This document shows, piece after piece, positions 9,467 through 16,190 of a stretch of DNA of 64,000 nt. The position numbers were made by a program, and so were the translations under genes. How positions within the stretch are numbered: position 1 is the first letter of the stretch; every line of letters begins with the position of its first letter. Under the pieces are notes generated by a model, which worked only from the letters and a program-made list of their open reading frames with translations, had not been told where the DNA came from and searched no databases. Source of the DNA: Bacteroidales bacterium UBA4345 (GTDB lineage: Bacteria; Bacteroidota; Bacteroidia; Bacteroidales; Paludibacteraceae); NCBI GenBank assembly GCA_002396385.1, contig DGTD01000018.1, positions 1 to 64,000 of the forward strand, given 5' to 3'.

Positions 9467-10642
9467 ATGAAAGAATTAGCATTGAAGTACGGTTGCAACC
9501 CCAACCAGAAACCTTCACGCATCTTTATGGCAGACGGCGAACTTCCTATCGAAGTGCTCAACGGCAAGCCTGGTTACATCAACTTCCTCGACGCATTCAA
9601 CAGCTGGCAGTTGGTGAAAGAATTGAAAGCGGCCACCGGCCTTCCAGCCGCAGCCTCATTCAAACACGTAAGCCCTGCGGGAGCTGCAGTAGGACTTCCT
9701 TTGAGCGACACTCTGAAGAAGATTTATTTCGTAGACGACTGCGAACTCAGCCCAATGGCTAACGCATACGCCCGTGCCCGTGGTGCTGACCGTATGAGCA
9801 GCTATGGCGACTTCATCGCCCTGAGCGACACTTGCGACATTCAGACTGCAAAACTGATCAACCGCGAGGTTTCCGACGGTGTTATCGCTCCTGACTACAC
9901 CCCAGAAGCACTTGAGGTTTTAAAGAACAAGCGTAAGGGTACTTACTGCGTAATCAAGATGGATCCGAACTACGAACCAGCTGAACTCGAAACCAAGATG
10001 GTTTACGGTGTTACTTTCGAGCAGGGTCACAACAACGTGGTTATCGACAAGAGCCTCTTCACTGAATTCCCAACCAAGAGCAAGACTTTGAGCGAGGCTG
10101 CACAGCGCGACCTCATCATTGCCCTTATCACACTGAAATATACCCAGAGTAACTCGGTATGTTACGTTAAAGACGGCCAGGCAATCGGTATCGGTGCTGG
10201 TCAGCAGAGCCGTATCCACTGCACCCGTTTGGCAGGTAACAAGGCCGACATTTGGTGGTTGCGCCAGCACCCTAAGGTTATGAGCCTCCCATTTAAGGAA
10301 GGCATCCGCCGTGCAGACCGCGACAACACCATCGACGTTTACATCTCGGAAGACGAGCACGACGATGTTCTCCGCGACGGTGCATGGCAGCAGTTCTTCA
10401 CAGAACAGCCAGCCGTCCTCACCAAGGAAGAGAAACGCGCATGGTTAGACCAGATGAGCGGTGTAGCGCTCGGTTCAGACGCCTTCTTCCCATTCGGCGA
10501 CAATATTGAACGCGCCCACAAGAGTGGTGTCGAGTTCATTGCACAGCCAGGCGGTTCAGTCCGTGACGACCATGTTATTGACACTTGCGACAAGTACGGC
10601 ATGACTATGGCGTTCACACACGTCCGCTTGTTCCACCACTAA
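9467..10642 (+). CDS. Stand-alone AICAR formyltransferase (PurH C-terminal activity)
   Basis: A 391-residue protein matching the phosphoribosylaminoimidazolecarboxamide formyltransferase family. It transfers a formyl group from 10-formyl-tetrahydrofolate to AICAR in the next-to-last step of IMP synthesis. The SFKHVSPAGAAV motif with the family's catalytic Lys-His pair is at residues 64-67, and SVCYVKDGQAIGIGAGQQSR and the C-terminal IAQPGGSVRDDHVID stretch are present. The IMP cyclohydrolase domain found in fused PurH is absent here; it is encoded separately at 55631-56227. The start at 9467 is chosen because the -7 promoter overlaps the earlier ATG. A strong terminator follows, so the gene is monocistronic. 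Confidence 0.92.
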   Translation: MKELALKYGCNPNQKPSRIFMADGELPIEVLNGKPGYINFLDAFNSWQLVKELKAATGLPAAASFKHVSPAGAAVGLPLSDTLKKIYFVDDCELSPMANAYARARGADRMSSYGDFIALSDTCDIQTAKLINREVSDGVIAPDYTPEALEVLKNKRKGTYCVIKMDPNYEPAELETKMVYGVTFEQGHNNVVIDKSLFTEFPTKSKTLSEAAQRDLIIALITLKYTQSNSVCYVKDGQAIGIGAGQQSRIHCTRLAGNKADIWWLRQHPKVMSLPFKEGIRRADRDNTIDVYISEDEHDDVLRDGAWQQFFTEQPAVLTKEEKRAWLDQMSGVALGSDAFFPFGDNIERAHKSGVEFIAQPGGSVRDDHVIDTCDKYGMTMAFTHVRLFHH

Positions 10643-10674
10643 TCAGAACAAACAAGGCTAACAGCCTGCTTAAT

Positions 10675-10712
10675 AAACAGCCCCGCCCGGTAACGAGCGG
10701 GGCTGTTTTATT
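10675..10712 (+). terminator. Rho-independent terminator after the AICAR transformylase
   Basis: A perfect 12-bp GC-rich stem, AAACAGCCCCGC (10675-10686) with its complement at 10697-10708, surrounds a 10-base loop and ends in TTTT. Confidence 0.92.
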
Positions 10713-10717
10713 GGTAT

Positions 10718-11182
10718 ATGTTAAAGAAAGGATATTGGTTAACTGAATACCTGTCAATATCAAGGGTGATATATAAAAGTAAGGCAAGTTATGAAAAAGC
10801 ATACCTCTATACCGAGGCCGACAAGGGAGATATGGGTTATTTCATAACTTATCATTTAAGAACTCTTGATTTGGCATTTAAGGAATTACAATCATATATA
10901 CAGAAGAAAATTCTTAATAAACAGAAAAATTCTGATATACTCCGAATTGGAGGGCTAAATGAACGTCAAGGTGAAATCATTTCGTGGTTAAGAGACAATC
11001 CAAATATCATATTAACAGTAAAAGAAATAGAAACACGTTTTGCCATAAGTCATCCAACTGCAAAACTAGATATGGATGGACTTGTAGAACGTGGATTTAT
11101 CACAAAGGTTCCTGTTAATAAAGTGAAGTACAATTACTCTAGGGCTGATAATTTTGATGAACTTATAGTCAAGAAGAATTAG
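10718..11182 (+). pseudogene. C-terminal fragment of a Fic-family protein
   Basis: The 154-residue frame matches the back half of Bacteroidota Fic proteins. It has a helical YLSISRVIYKSKASYEKAYLYT region, then a winged helix with LNERQ, SHPTAKLDMDGLVERGF and a basic end. The N-terminal Fic core, with the catalytic HPFxxGNGR motif, is missing. The frame begins straight after the previous gene's terminator with no visible promoter. It is therefore read as a truncated remnant. Fic genes are often found inside type I restriction-modification loci, and an hsdR stub follows 5 bases later, so both are likely leftovers of one such locus. Confidence 0.7.
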
Positions 11183-11186
11183 CATT

Positions 11187-11344
11187 ATGGAAACCAAGGA
11201 AAAGAACTTTGAAAACGATATAGAGACCTACTTATTTACCGAAGGTGGGTACATAAAGGGAGACCTATCGACTACGATAAGAAACGTGCCATCGATATAG
11301 TGACGCTCATCAAGTTTATTGAGGCCACCCAACCCAAGCAATAG
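11187..11344 (+). pseudogene. N-terminal stub of type I restriction enzyme HsdR, frameshifted
   Basis: From the ATG at 11187 the frame reads METKEKNFENDIETYLFTEG followed by GYIKGD, the usual start of HsdR. Loss of one base near 11272 shifts the frame. The second frame then continues YDKKRAIDIVTLIKFIEATQ-PKQ and stops at 11342-11344. This matches the HsdR N-terminal nuclease-domain start. Everything after about residue 52, including the rest of the nuclease, the helicase motor and hsdM/hsdS, is absent. It is a decayed restriction locus. Confidence 0.7.
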
Positions 11345-11435
11345 CAGAAGTGTGTAAATGAAAATACCAACATACTTTAAAGAGAAGTGCGCCTCGATTA
11401 TACATAGTAATTATGATTACTTGGTTAATAATCAC

Positions 11436-12110
11436 TCAAAAATCATACACAGAAGGATGCTTCACCTGCACGAAAGAGAAACCATGACCTAGTATTGTCT
11501 TTTCAAAAGTCAACTGTTTTGCCATGGAAGAAGGAGTTCGGCCAAAGACCTGCATGTTCTTCCTCACATTATTATGAACTGGTACAACAGTATTCACTGC
11601 TGGATTATCGAAGTCCCTCCAACCAAAAAGGCAAACCTTATCAGCAAAAGTCAATATTGCCACTTTAAGTAAATCTTCCGTCAGAAGGTATTCCAAAGAA
11701 TCCAACATTTGAGATTTGACCTTTGCCCTTTTCCCTTCAGGATATCTACCAGTATTAGGATTCACCCATTTCTCATCAGAACAAGTCAAATCACAGAACG
11801 CAATTTTGCGGTGATTATTGCTTTCATCGAAAAGCAGATAGTCACAAACACCTTTTATGCTAAGACTGGTCTTTTTGAACTGCTGAATATAGCTTTCAAA
11901 TTCCAGAACAGCAACATCATCTGAAGAACAGATTTTCAGGTTCTCTTCATCACAAGCCCCCCTATTCGTTCTGCTTGCCTTACAAGCGGTACACGCCTTA
12001 CTGTCTGACAGAGTAAAAGAACCTTTTTTCACTTCTAAAGGAAGAGTGATTGTGTCCGGATTCAAGCCGTATTCTCTAGGAAACCTTTGTGCAAGCAGAT
12101 GTCTCATCAT
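11436..12110 (-). CDS. Cysteine-rich protein paired with an ABC/OLD-like ATPase; candidate nuclease or effector
   Basis: A 224-residue soluble protein that I cannot place in a named family. Its start overlaps the end of the ATPase gene by 4 bases (12107-12110), so the two are translationally coupled. Residues 40-61 hold four cysteines spaced C-x2-C-x9-C-x7-C, a possible metal site. Residues 70-130 run acidic E70/E72, then CDYLLFDE (D90), KIAFCDLT (D107) and GKRAK (K127). The order of acidic residues and hydrophobic strands resembles a PD-(D/E)xK nuclease core with a moved lysine, but this is only a pattern-based guess. The ATPase-plus-small-partner layout resembles two-gene phage defence systems such as Septu. 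Confidence 0.65.
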   Translation of the reverse strand: MMRHLLAQRFPREYGLNPDTITLPLEVKKGSFTLSDSKACTACKASRTNRGACDEENLKICSSDDVAVLEFESYIQQFKKTSLSIKGVCDYLLFDESNNHRKIAFCDLTCSDEKWVNPNTGRYPEGKRAKVKSQMLDSLEYLLTEDLLKVAILTFADKVCLFGWRDFDNPAVNTVVPVHNNVRKNMQVFGRTPSSMAKQLTFEKTILGHGFSFVQVKHPSVYDF

Positions 12111-13306
12111 ACCAGAGTATTGTATTCTTCGTAAATGGAGTTCATCATCTCGGTAAGGTCGTATGTATCCACCATATCTTTGCCATTCTCGTCCTTAGCG
12201 AGCAAAGGCAAAGCTTTGCCGTCGAACAACCTATACACCGCCATATTAGAAGGGCCAACATGAGCTCTATCCTCCTTTGTTTGGTTGAGGATTATATTGA
12301 GATAGTTCAATATATACGGGCTGTGAGTAGCGAGCATAAGGTTAACCTTGCGGTCTTCTTCTGCATTATTCGCAGTGCGGACAATCTCGTCAATAAGTTT
12401 GCATTGTGCATTAGGGAACAGGCTTAATTCAGGTTCTTCCACATGAACATAGATGACCTTATTCAGATCTGCCGGTTCAGTTACAGCCTTGAATTTGGTA
12501 AGCCTATCTATCTCATGTAGATAGTTTAGGACAGACCTGTTGAAAGCGTCCTTAAAGGAGAACTCGTGAGAAAAATGGTTAACGATCAGTGCTAAAGGAG
12601 CAGAAGTCTGAATACCAGAAGAAGAATTCTTTAAATCAATTTTATCATGACCATGCTCTCCTATTGACTCAACCTTGAGTTGCACATTTTTTCCTTTCGG
12701 ATGAGATATATGCAATTTCATTCCTACGTAATCGAGGTTGACAACCTGATCATTCTCCGCTGCCTTTGCAAAATCTTTATAAGTTTCATGGAAATAGAAG
12801 CCCAGTGTAGCACCTGCATTCATAGAAGCCTTTTCTATCCAGGTAGGAATAATGTTTCTATTCTCCGAAATAAAAGAAATCTTAGATAACATGAGGTCTT
12901 CCTTTTCAATTGAGGGAAGTTTAGCCAGCTTCTTGTTCCTAAATACCAATTCGTTTACCTTTTCTTCGTTTATAAGTTTATTTGTATTTTCTTCGTTTTT
13001 TGAATGCTCACAAACTACTTTATAGATAATTTCCGTATCGTTTTGAAGCATATATGAAAGGCCCGAATCATTCATCATCGAATCAAAGCGCATCCTAAAG
13101 GGAGAGCTTGTGATTTTGGACAACTTCAAGTACGATCTGATATTCGCCATTTTGTATAGATACCTCATCAGAGAGACAATCTTCATAAGCGTACTTTTAC
13201 CAATAGCGGACTCTCCTATCAGGACTGTAAGTGGACGTAGTTCCAATTCCTGGATATCACGCAACGGCCCTAAGTTCTTTATGGTTATAAATTCTTTCAT
13301 TTTCAT
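12107..13306 (-). CDS. ABC/OLD-type AAA ATPase of a candidate defence operon
   Basis: A 399-residue single-chain ATPase of the RecF/SMC/OLD class. Walker A is GESAIGKST (31-39). An ABC signature-like SSSGIQ is at ~228-233, a Walker B IYVHVEEPELSLFP at 285-298 (catalytic Glu 289/290), and the switch histidine in ATHSPYILN at 328. Between Walker A and the signature is ~190 residues of family-specific helical insert. There is no TOPRIM domain at the C terminus, so it is not a full OLD nuclease. It lies 11 bases after a ribbon-helix-helix gene and overlaps the downstream cysteine-rich gene by 4 bases. Such ATPases sense or trigger partner effectors in defence systems (PtuA, AriA); a role here is inferred from the layout. 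Confidence 0.8.
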   Translation of the reverse strand: MKMKEFITIKNLGPLRDIQELELRPLTVLIGESAIGKSTLMKIVSLMRYLYKMANIRSYLKLSKITSSPFRMRFDSMMNDSGLSYMLQNDTEIIYKVVCEHSKNEENTNKLINEEKVNELVFRNKKLAKLPSIEKEDLMLSKISFISENRNIIPTWIEKASMNAGATLGFYFHETYKDFAKAAENDQVVNLDYVGMKLHISHPKGKNVQLKVESIGEHGHDKIDLKNSSSGIQTSAPLALIVNHFSHEFSFKDAFNRSVLNYLHEIDRLTKFKAVTEPADLNKVIYVHVEEPELSLFPNAQCKLIDEIVRTANNAEEDRKVNLMLATHSPYILNYLNIILNQTKEDRAHVGPSNMAVYRLFDGKALPLLAKDENGKDMVDTYDLTEMMNSIYEEYNTLV

Positions 13307-13317
13307 AAATGATAAGA

Positions 13318-13614
13318 TTAGAGTTCAAGAGCGCCATTTTTCTTTTCGTACTTAGCGAGATATTCACCGATGGCAGCGTTCACCACATCACGAATAGAAG
13401 TGTTGTCCTTCATTGCAAGAATCTTGACCTTCTTCTGGTAGTTCTTCTTCACGATATAGGTGATGCGACCATACTCATCTTCTTCCTTTACAACGGCAGC
13501 TTTTGTTGTTGCCTTAGGAGACTGAATTTCGCTAGTTATAGTATTATTAGAAAGAATACTTGACATAGTATTCTTCAAATCAATCTTCATTTTTGAACCT
13601 TTGTTTGTAGCCAT
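13318..13614 (-). CDS. Ribbon-helix-helix DNA-binding protein, likely autoregulator of the ATPase operon
   Basis: A 98-residue protein. Residues 1-45 are polar and probably disordered. Residues ~50-90 read as a ribbon-helix-helix: a beta strand (RITYIVKKN), a first helix (YQKKVKILAMKDN) and a second helix (SIRDVVNAAIGEYLAKY). A flexible tail plus ribbon-helix-helix is the layout of ParG-like and antitoxin-like repressors. It is the first gene of the leftward operon, 11 bases before the ATPase gene. A four-unit 8-bp repeat array lies between its -7 element and its start codon, the expected place for an autorepressor site. Confidence 0.7.
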   Translation of the reverse strand: MATNKGSKMKIDLKNTMSSILSNNTITSEIQSPKATTKAAVVKEEDEYGRITYIVKKNYQKKVKILAMKDNTSIRDVVNAAIGEYLAKYEKKNGALEL

Positions 13615-13619
13615 AATCT

Positions 13620-13651
13620 TAAATTACTTGGTTATTGGGTTACTCGGTTAC
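13620..13651 (-). repeat. Four 8-bp direct repeats, probable operator of the ribbon-helix-helix operon
   Basis: On the plus strand the units are TAAATTAC (13620-13627), TTGGTTAT (13628-13635), TGGGTTAC (13636-13643) and TCGGTTAC (13644-13651), consensus TnGGTTAC. The two units nearest the promoter match best. They run without gaps from the -7 element to 6 bases before the start codon. Ribbon-helix-helix proteins typically bind short head-to-tail repeats, so this is a likely autoregulatory operator. Confidence 0.55.
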
Positions 13652-13652
13652 T

Positions 13653-13661
13653 GCAAATGTA
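13653..13661 (-). promoter_or_regulatory. -7 promoter element of the ribbon-helix-helix/ATPase operon
   Basis: Minus-strand TACATTTGC (plus GCAAATGTA) matches TAnnTTTG and lies 38 bases before the start codon, directly next to the 8-bp repeat array. Confidence 0.6.
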
Positions 13662-13753
13662 TACAGATATTTAGAGATAGCAAAACTGTTCTCACATAAA
13701 TTATAGTGAAAAGACAACTGAGAAAGAAATTATCTGAGTTGATACATCTTTAG

Positions 13754-14032
13754 GGCTCTTTCAGACTTCCACAAGCATATGATGAATTGTCGGTAACTTG
13801 TCGAGAAGATGTCAGTAACAATGTCGGTGATAATAATACTCAACTTACTGATAGGCAGCAATATATTTATAACCTCATAAAAGGGAATGGTGATGTGACA
13901 GCCAAGTCTTTGTCGGAAACTTTGTCGGTTACTCCAAGAACAATAGAGCGAGACATTCGCTTCCTCAGAGACAATAGTTTCATCCGTAAAGAAGGGGAAA
14001 AAAACAAAGGTATATGGGTTATACTGAAATAA
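13754..14032 (+). pseudogene. Remnant winged-helix C-terminus of an AlbA-like ATP-binding protein
   Basis: The frame is open from 13754 (after TAG at 13751-13753) to the TAA at 14030-14032, with no ATG. A TTG at 13787 is the only plausible start. The sequence LTDRQQYIYNLIKGNGDVTA followed by KSLSETLSVTPRTIERDI and FIRKEGEKNKG is the winged helix at the C-terminal end of Schlafen/AlbA_2-type ATP-binding proteins. The N-terminal AlbA domain is missing and no promoter is visible. It is therefore most likely a fragment, in keeping with the other broken genes in this accessory region. Confidence 0.55.
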
Positions 14033-14586
14033 CAATTTGGCTTGTTACTCATACAACCACCCATACAGGCTTTAATATAAATGTTAGAGAGGGAATGCAT
14101 ATTTGTTGCAACGAGTACAAGTCTAACCACTATGTTTGGCTTGCTTGCAAAGTTCTTCGTCAATTTTGGCACACAAACAGAGTAATTGGCTTGCTGCTAT
14201 TATTTTGGTTCCCAGCAATCGAAAGGATGCTCTGCCATACATAGTTCGTTTAATTTTCTAACTTGTTGTGGAAAAAACGGACCATTTCCACCCAGTTAAA
14301 CAGAGGGGTAATGGCGTAAAAAAGCCTAAAAGAGAACTAAAACAAGCCTAAAAAACGGAGCAAATCCGTTCAAAAACAGTGATTTTGTGGATAATAAGCG
14401 GTGCTAAATGAAAGAGCTGTGGGTTCAACCAGGACATTTGCGCTTACGTTCTTGTCCATCCAGAAAATTTTCTATAATTTTCACGATTATCTGTGAGACT
14501 GTTCGGATAATTATTCATTTCTTTATTGTTTTATTTATTACAAGCCACAAAAACAAAATGAGGTATCTTCTTACGCTTGTTATGAG
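14033..14586. other. Gene-poor stretch between the winged-helix remnant and umuD
   Basis: About 550 bases with no gene that I can support. Short frames here have no family resemblance. A weak 6-bp hairpin (AACGGA 14354-14359 with TCCGTT 14365-14370) is the only structure noticed. The missing 5' part of umuD should lie at the right end of this stretch but is not recognisable. Confidence 0.5.
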
Positions 14587-14838
14587 TCGATGATAGAGGC
14601 TGACATTCATTCGGGCGACATACTCATCGTGGACAAGAGCAAGCGCAATCCTTCTGAAAGTGAAGTTGCCGTTTGCGAATTGAACGGCGAATACACTATC
14701 AAGCGTTTTGTCAAGCGTGACGGTTGCGGTTGGCTGGTTCCCGCCAATCCGAAATTTCCTGAAATTAAGATTACAGAAGAGGACACGTTCAACATTTGGG
14801 GAACAGTGACCTACATCATTCACAAACCGAGAGAATAA
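14587..14838 (+). pseudogene. umuD: UmuD-like S24 protease, 5'-truncated
   Basis: The frame from ATG 14590 encodes 82 residues matching the C-terminal half of UmuD: IEADIHSGDILIVDKS, the EYTIKRFVK segment with the likely catalytic lysine, then an ITEEDTFNIWGTVTYII end. The codon before this ATG (TCG 14587-14589) supplies the Ser of the S-M catalytic motif. Upstream the frame stays open a short way to an in-frame TGA but shows no UmuD sequence, no Ala-Gly cleavage site and no start codon. The N-terminal ~55-60 residues are therefore lost or scrambled, and the product would lack the nucleophile. It lies 3 bases before umuC, the usual umuDC order. Confidence 0.65.
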
Positions 14839-14841
14839 ACC

Positions 14842-16107
14842 ATGTACGCATTAGTGGACTGCAACAGTTTCTTTGCGTCCGTTGAAAAGGTCTTCCATCC
14901 TGGTCTGGAAGGCAAGCCGGTTTGTGTCTTGTCCTCCAACGACGGCAATATCGTAGCTCTGACTCCCGAAGCCAAAGCTGTAGGCCTGCGCCGCGGAGAC
15001 CCCGTTTTCAAAGTCAGGAACATCATCGGGCACAACAACGTCAAACTCTTTTCTACAAACATGATGCTCTATGCCGCCATGAGCAAAAGGGTGATGAACA
15101 TCATCCGCAAGAGCGTCCCCTCGCTTGAAGTCTATTCAATTGACGAAGGCTTTGCCAACATTACGGGTTGCCCCAAACAGGAAGAACTGATGCGGAGCAT
15201 AGCCGAAAAAATCAAGCTCTACACCGACATACCCGTTTCCGTTGGTATTGCACCCACCAAAACACTCGCCAAAATAGGCTCGAGGTTCGCCAAACAATAC
15301 AAAGGCTACCGCAGTGTCTGTATGATTGACAATGAGGAGAAAAGGCGAAAGGCGCTTTCCCTGTCCAATTTAGCCGATGTGTGGGGAATAGGCAGACAGA
15401 CACTCGTCAAACTAAACTATTACGGCATCACCACCCCACTTGAGTTCGCCGACAAAAGCGAGGCGTGGATAAAGAGCCACCTGACGAAACCTGGTGTTCA
15501 GACATGGTACGAACTGAACGGCACACCGTGCATCGACACACACGAGGTCAAACGGAACAAAAGCATCTGCACAAGCCGCAGTTTTGGACAGATGATCTCC
15601 GATTTAGACTCGCTCAAATCTTCCGTCGCCACCTTTGCCAGCAGCTGCGCCAACAAACTGCGCGGCCAGAGGTCCGTAGCAGGGTGTGTGACCGTCTTTT
15701 TAAGTTCTAATCCCTTTCGTGAAGACCTGCCCCAATACGGCAATTCAGCCACCTGCACATTCCTGACCCCGACAGCCGACACGTTGGAAATAACAAAGGC
15801 GGCCATGCAGGCGGTGGGCTCCATCTACCGGCCAGGCATCCTGTACAAACGGAGCGGCGTAATAGTCAGCGACATCTTCGAGGAGAGCCCTATCCAACTC
15901 AACCTTTTCGACCACATAGGGAACCGGAAAGACAGAAGCGCACTCATGAAAACGATCGACGCCATCAACCAAAAATACGGAATCAAGACGGTTCAACTAG
16001 TCATTGAGGGAACGAAGCAGGAACCCTGGAAAACGAAGTGCGATTTCCGCACGCCCAACTATCTGACAAGTCTGGACGAAATAATGGTGATTAAGGATTA
16101 TACATAA
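14842..16107 (+). CDS. umuC: Y-family DNA polymerase V catalytic subunit UmuC
   Basis: A 421-residue error-prone translesion polymerase subunit. Catalytic carboxylates are D6 in the YALVDCNSFF motif and D101/E102 in YSIDEGF. A helix-hairpin-helix-like stretch (LSNLADVWGIGRQTL) follows the palm, then the little-finger region, and the end TPNYLTSLDEIMVIKD is typical of UmuC. Length matches the family. It follows the umuD remnant by 3 bases. UmuC normally needs cleaved UmuD' as partner, so with its own umuD broken it would depend on another UmuD or be inactive. It converges with dxs. Confidence 0.92.
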   Translation: MYALVDCNSFFASVEKVFHPGLEGKPVCVLSSNDGNIVALTPEAKAVGLRRGDPVFKVRNIIGHNNVKLFSTNMMLYAAMSKRVMNIIRKSVPSLEVYSIDEGFANITGCPKQEELMRSIAEKIKLYTDIPVSVGIAPTKTLAKIGSRFAKQYKGYRSVCMIDNEEKRRKALSLSNLADVWGIGRQTLVKLNYYGITTPLEFADKSEAWIKSHLTKPGVQTWYELNGTPCIDTHEVKRNKSICTSRSFGQMISDLDSLKSSVATFASSCANKLRGQRSVAGCVTVFLSSNPFREDLPQYGNSATCTFLTPTADTLEITKAAMQAVGSIYRPGILYKRSGVIVSDIFEESPIQLNLFDHIGNRKDRSALMKTIDAINQKYGIKTVQLVIEGTKQEPWKTKCDFRTPNYLTSLDEIMVIKDYT

Positions 16108-16190
16108 AACAAACCACACTGCTGGTTAAGGACAAGCCGTTTGGGCTTACCTGCATGCGTAGAACGGACTTCGAAGGACAGAACGGATAT

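Noticed and set aside
14014-14244. A 76-codon frame after the winged-helix remnant
   Set aside because: Unusual amino-acid content, no start context and overlap with the remnant's end; likely chance.
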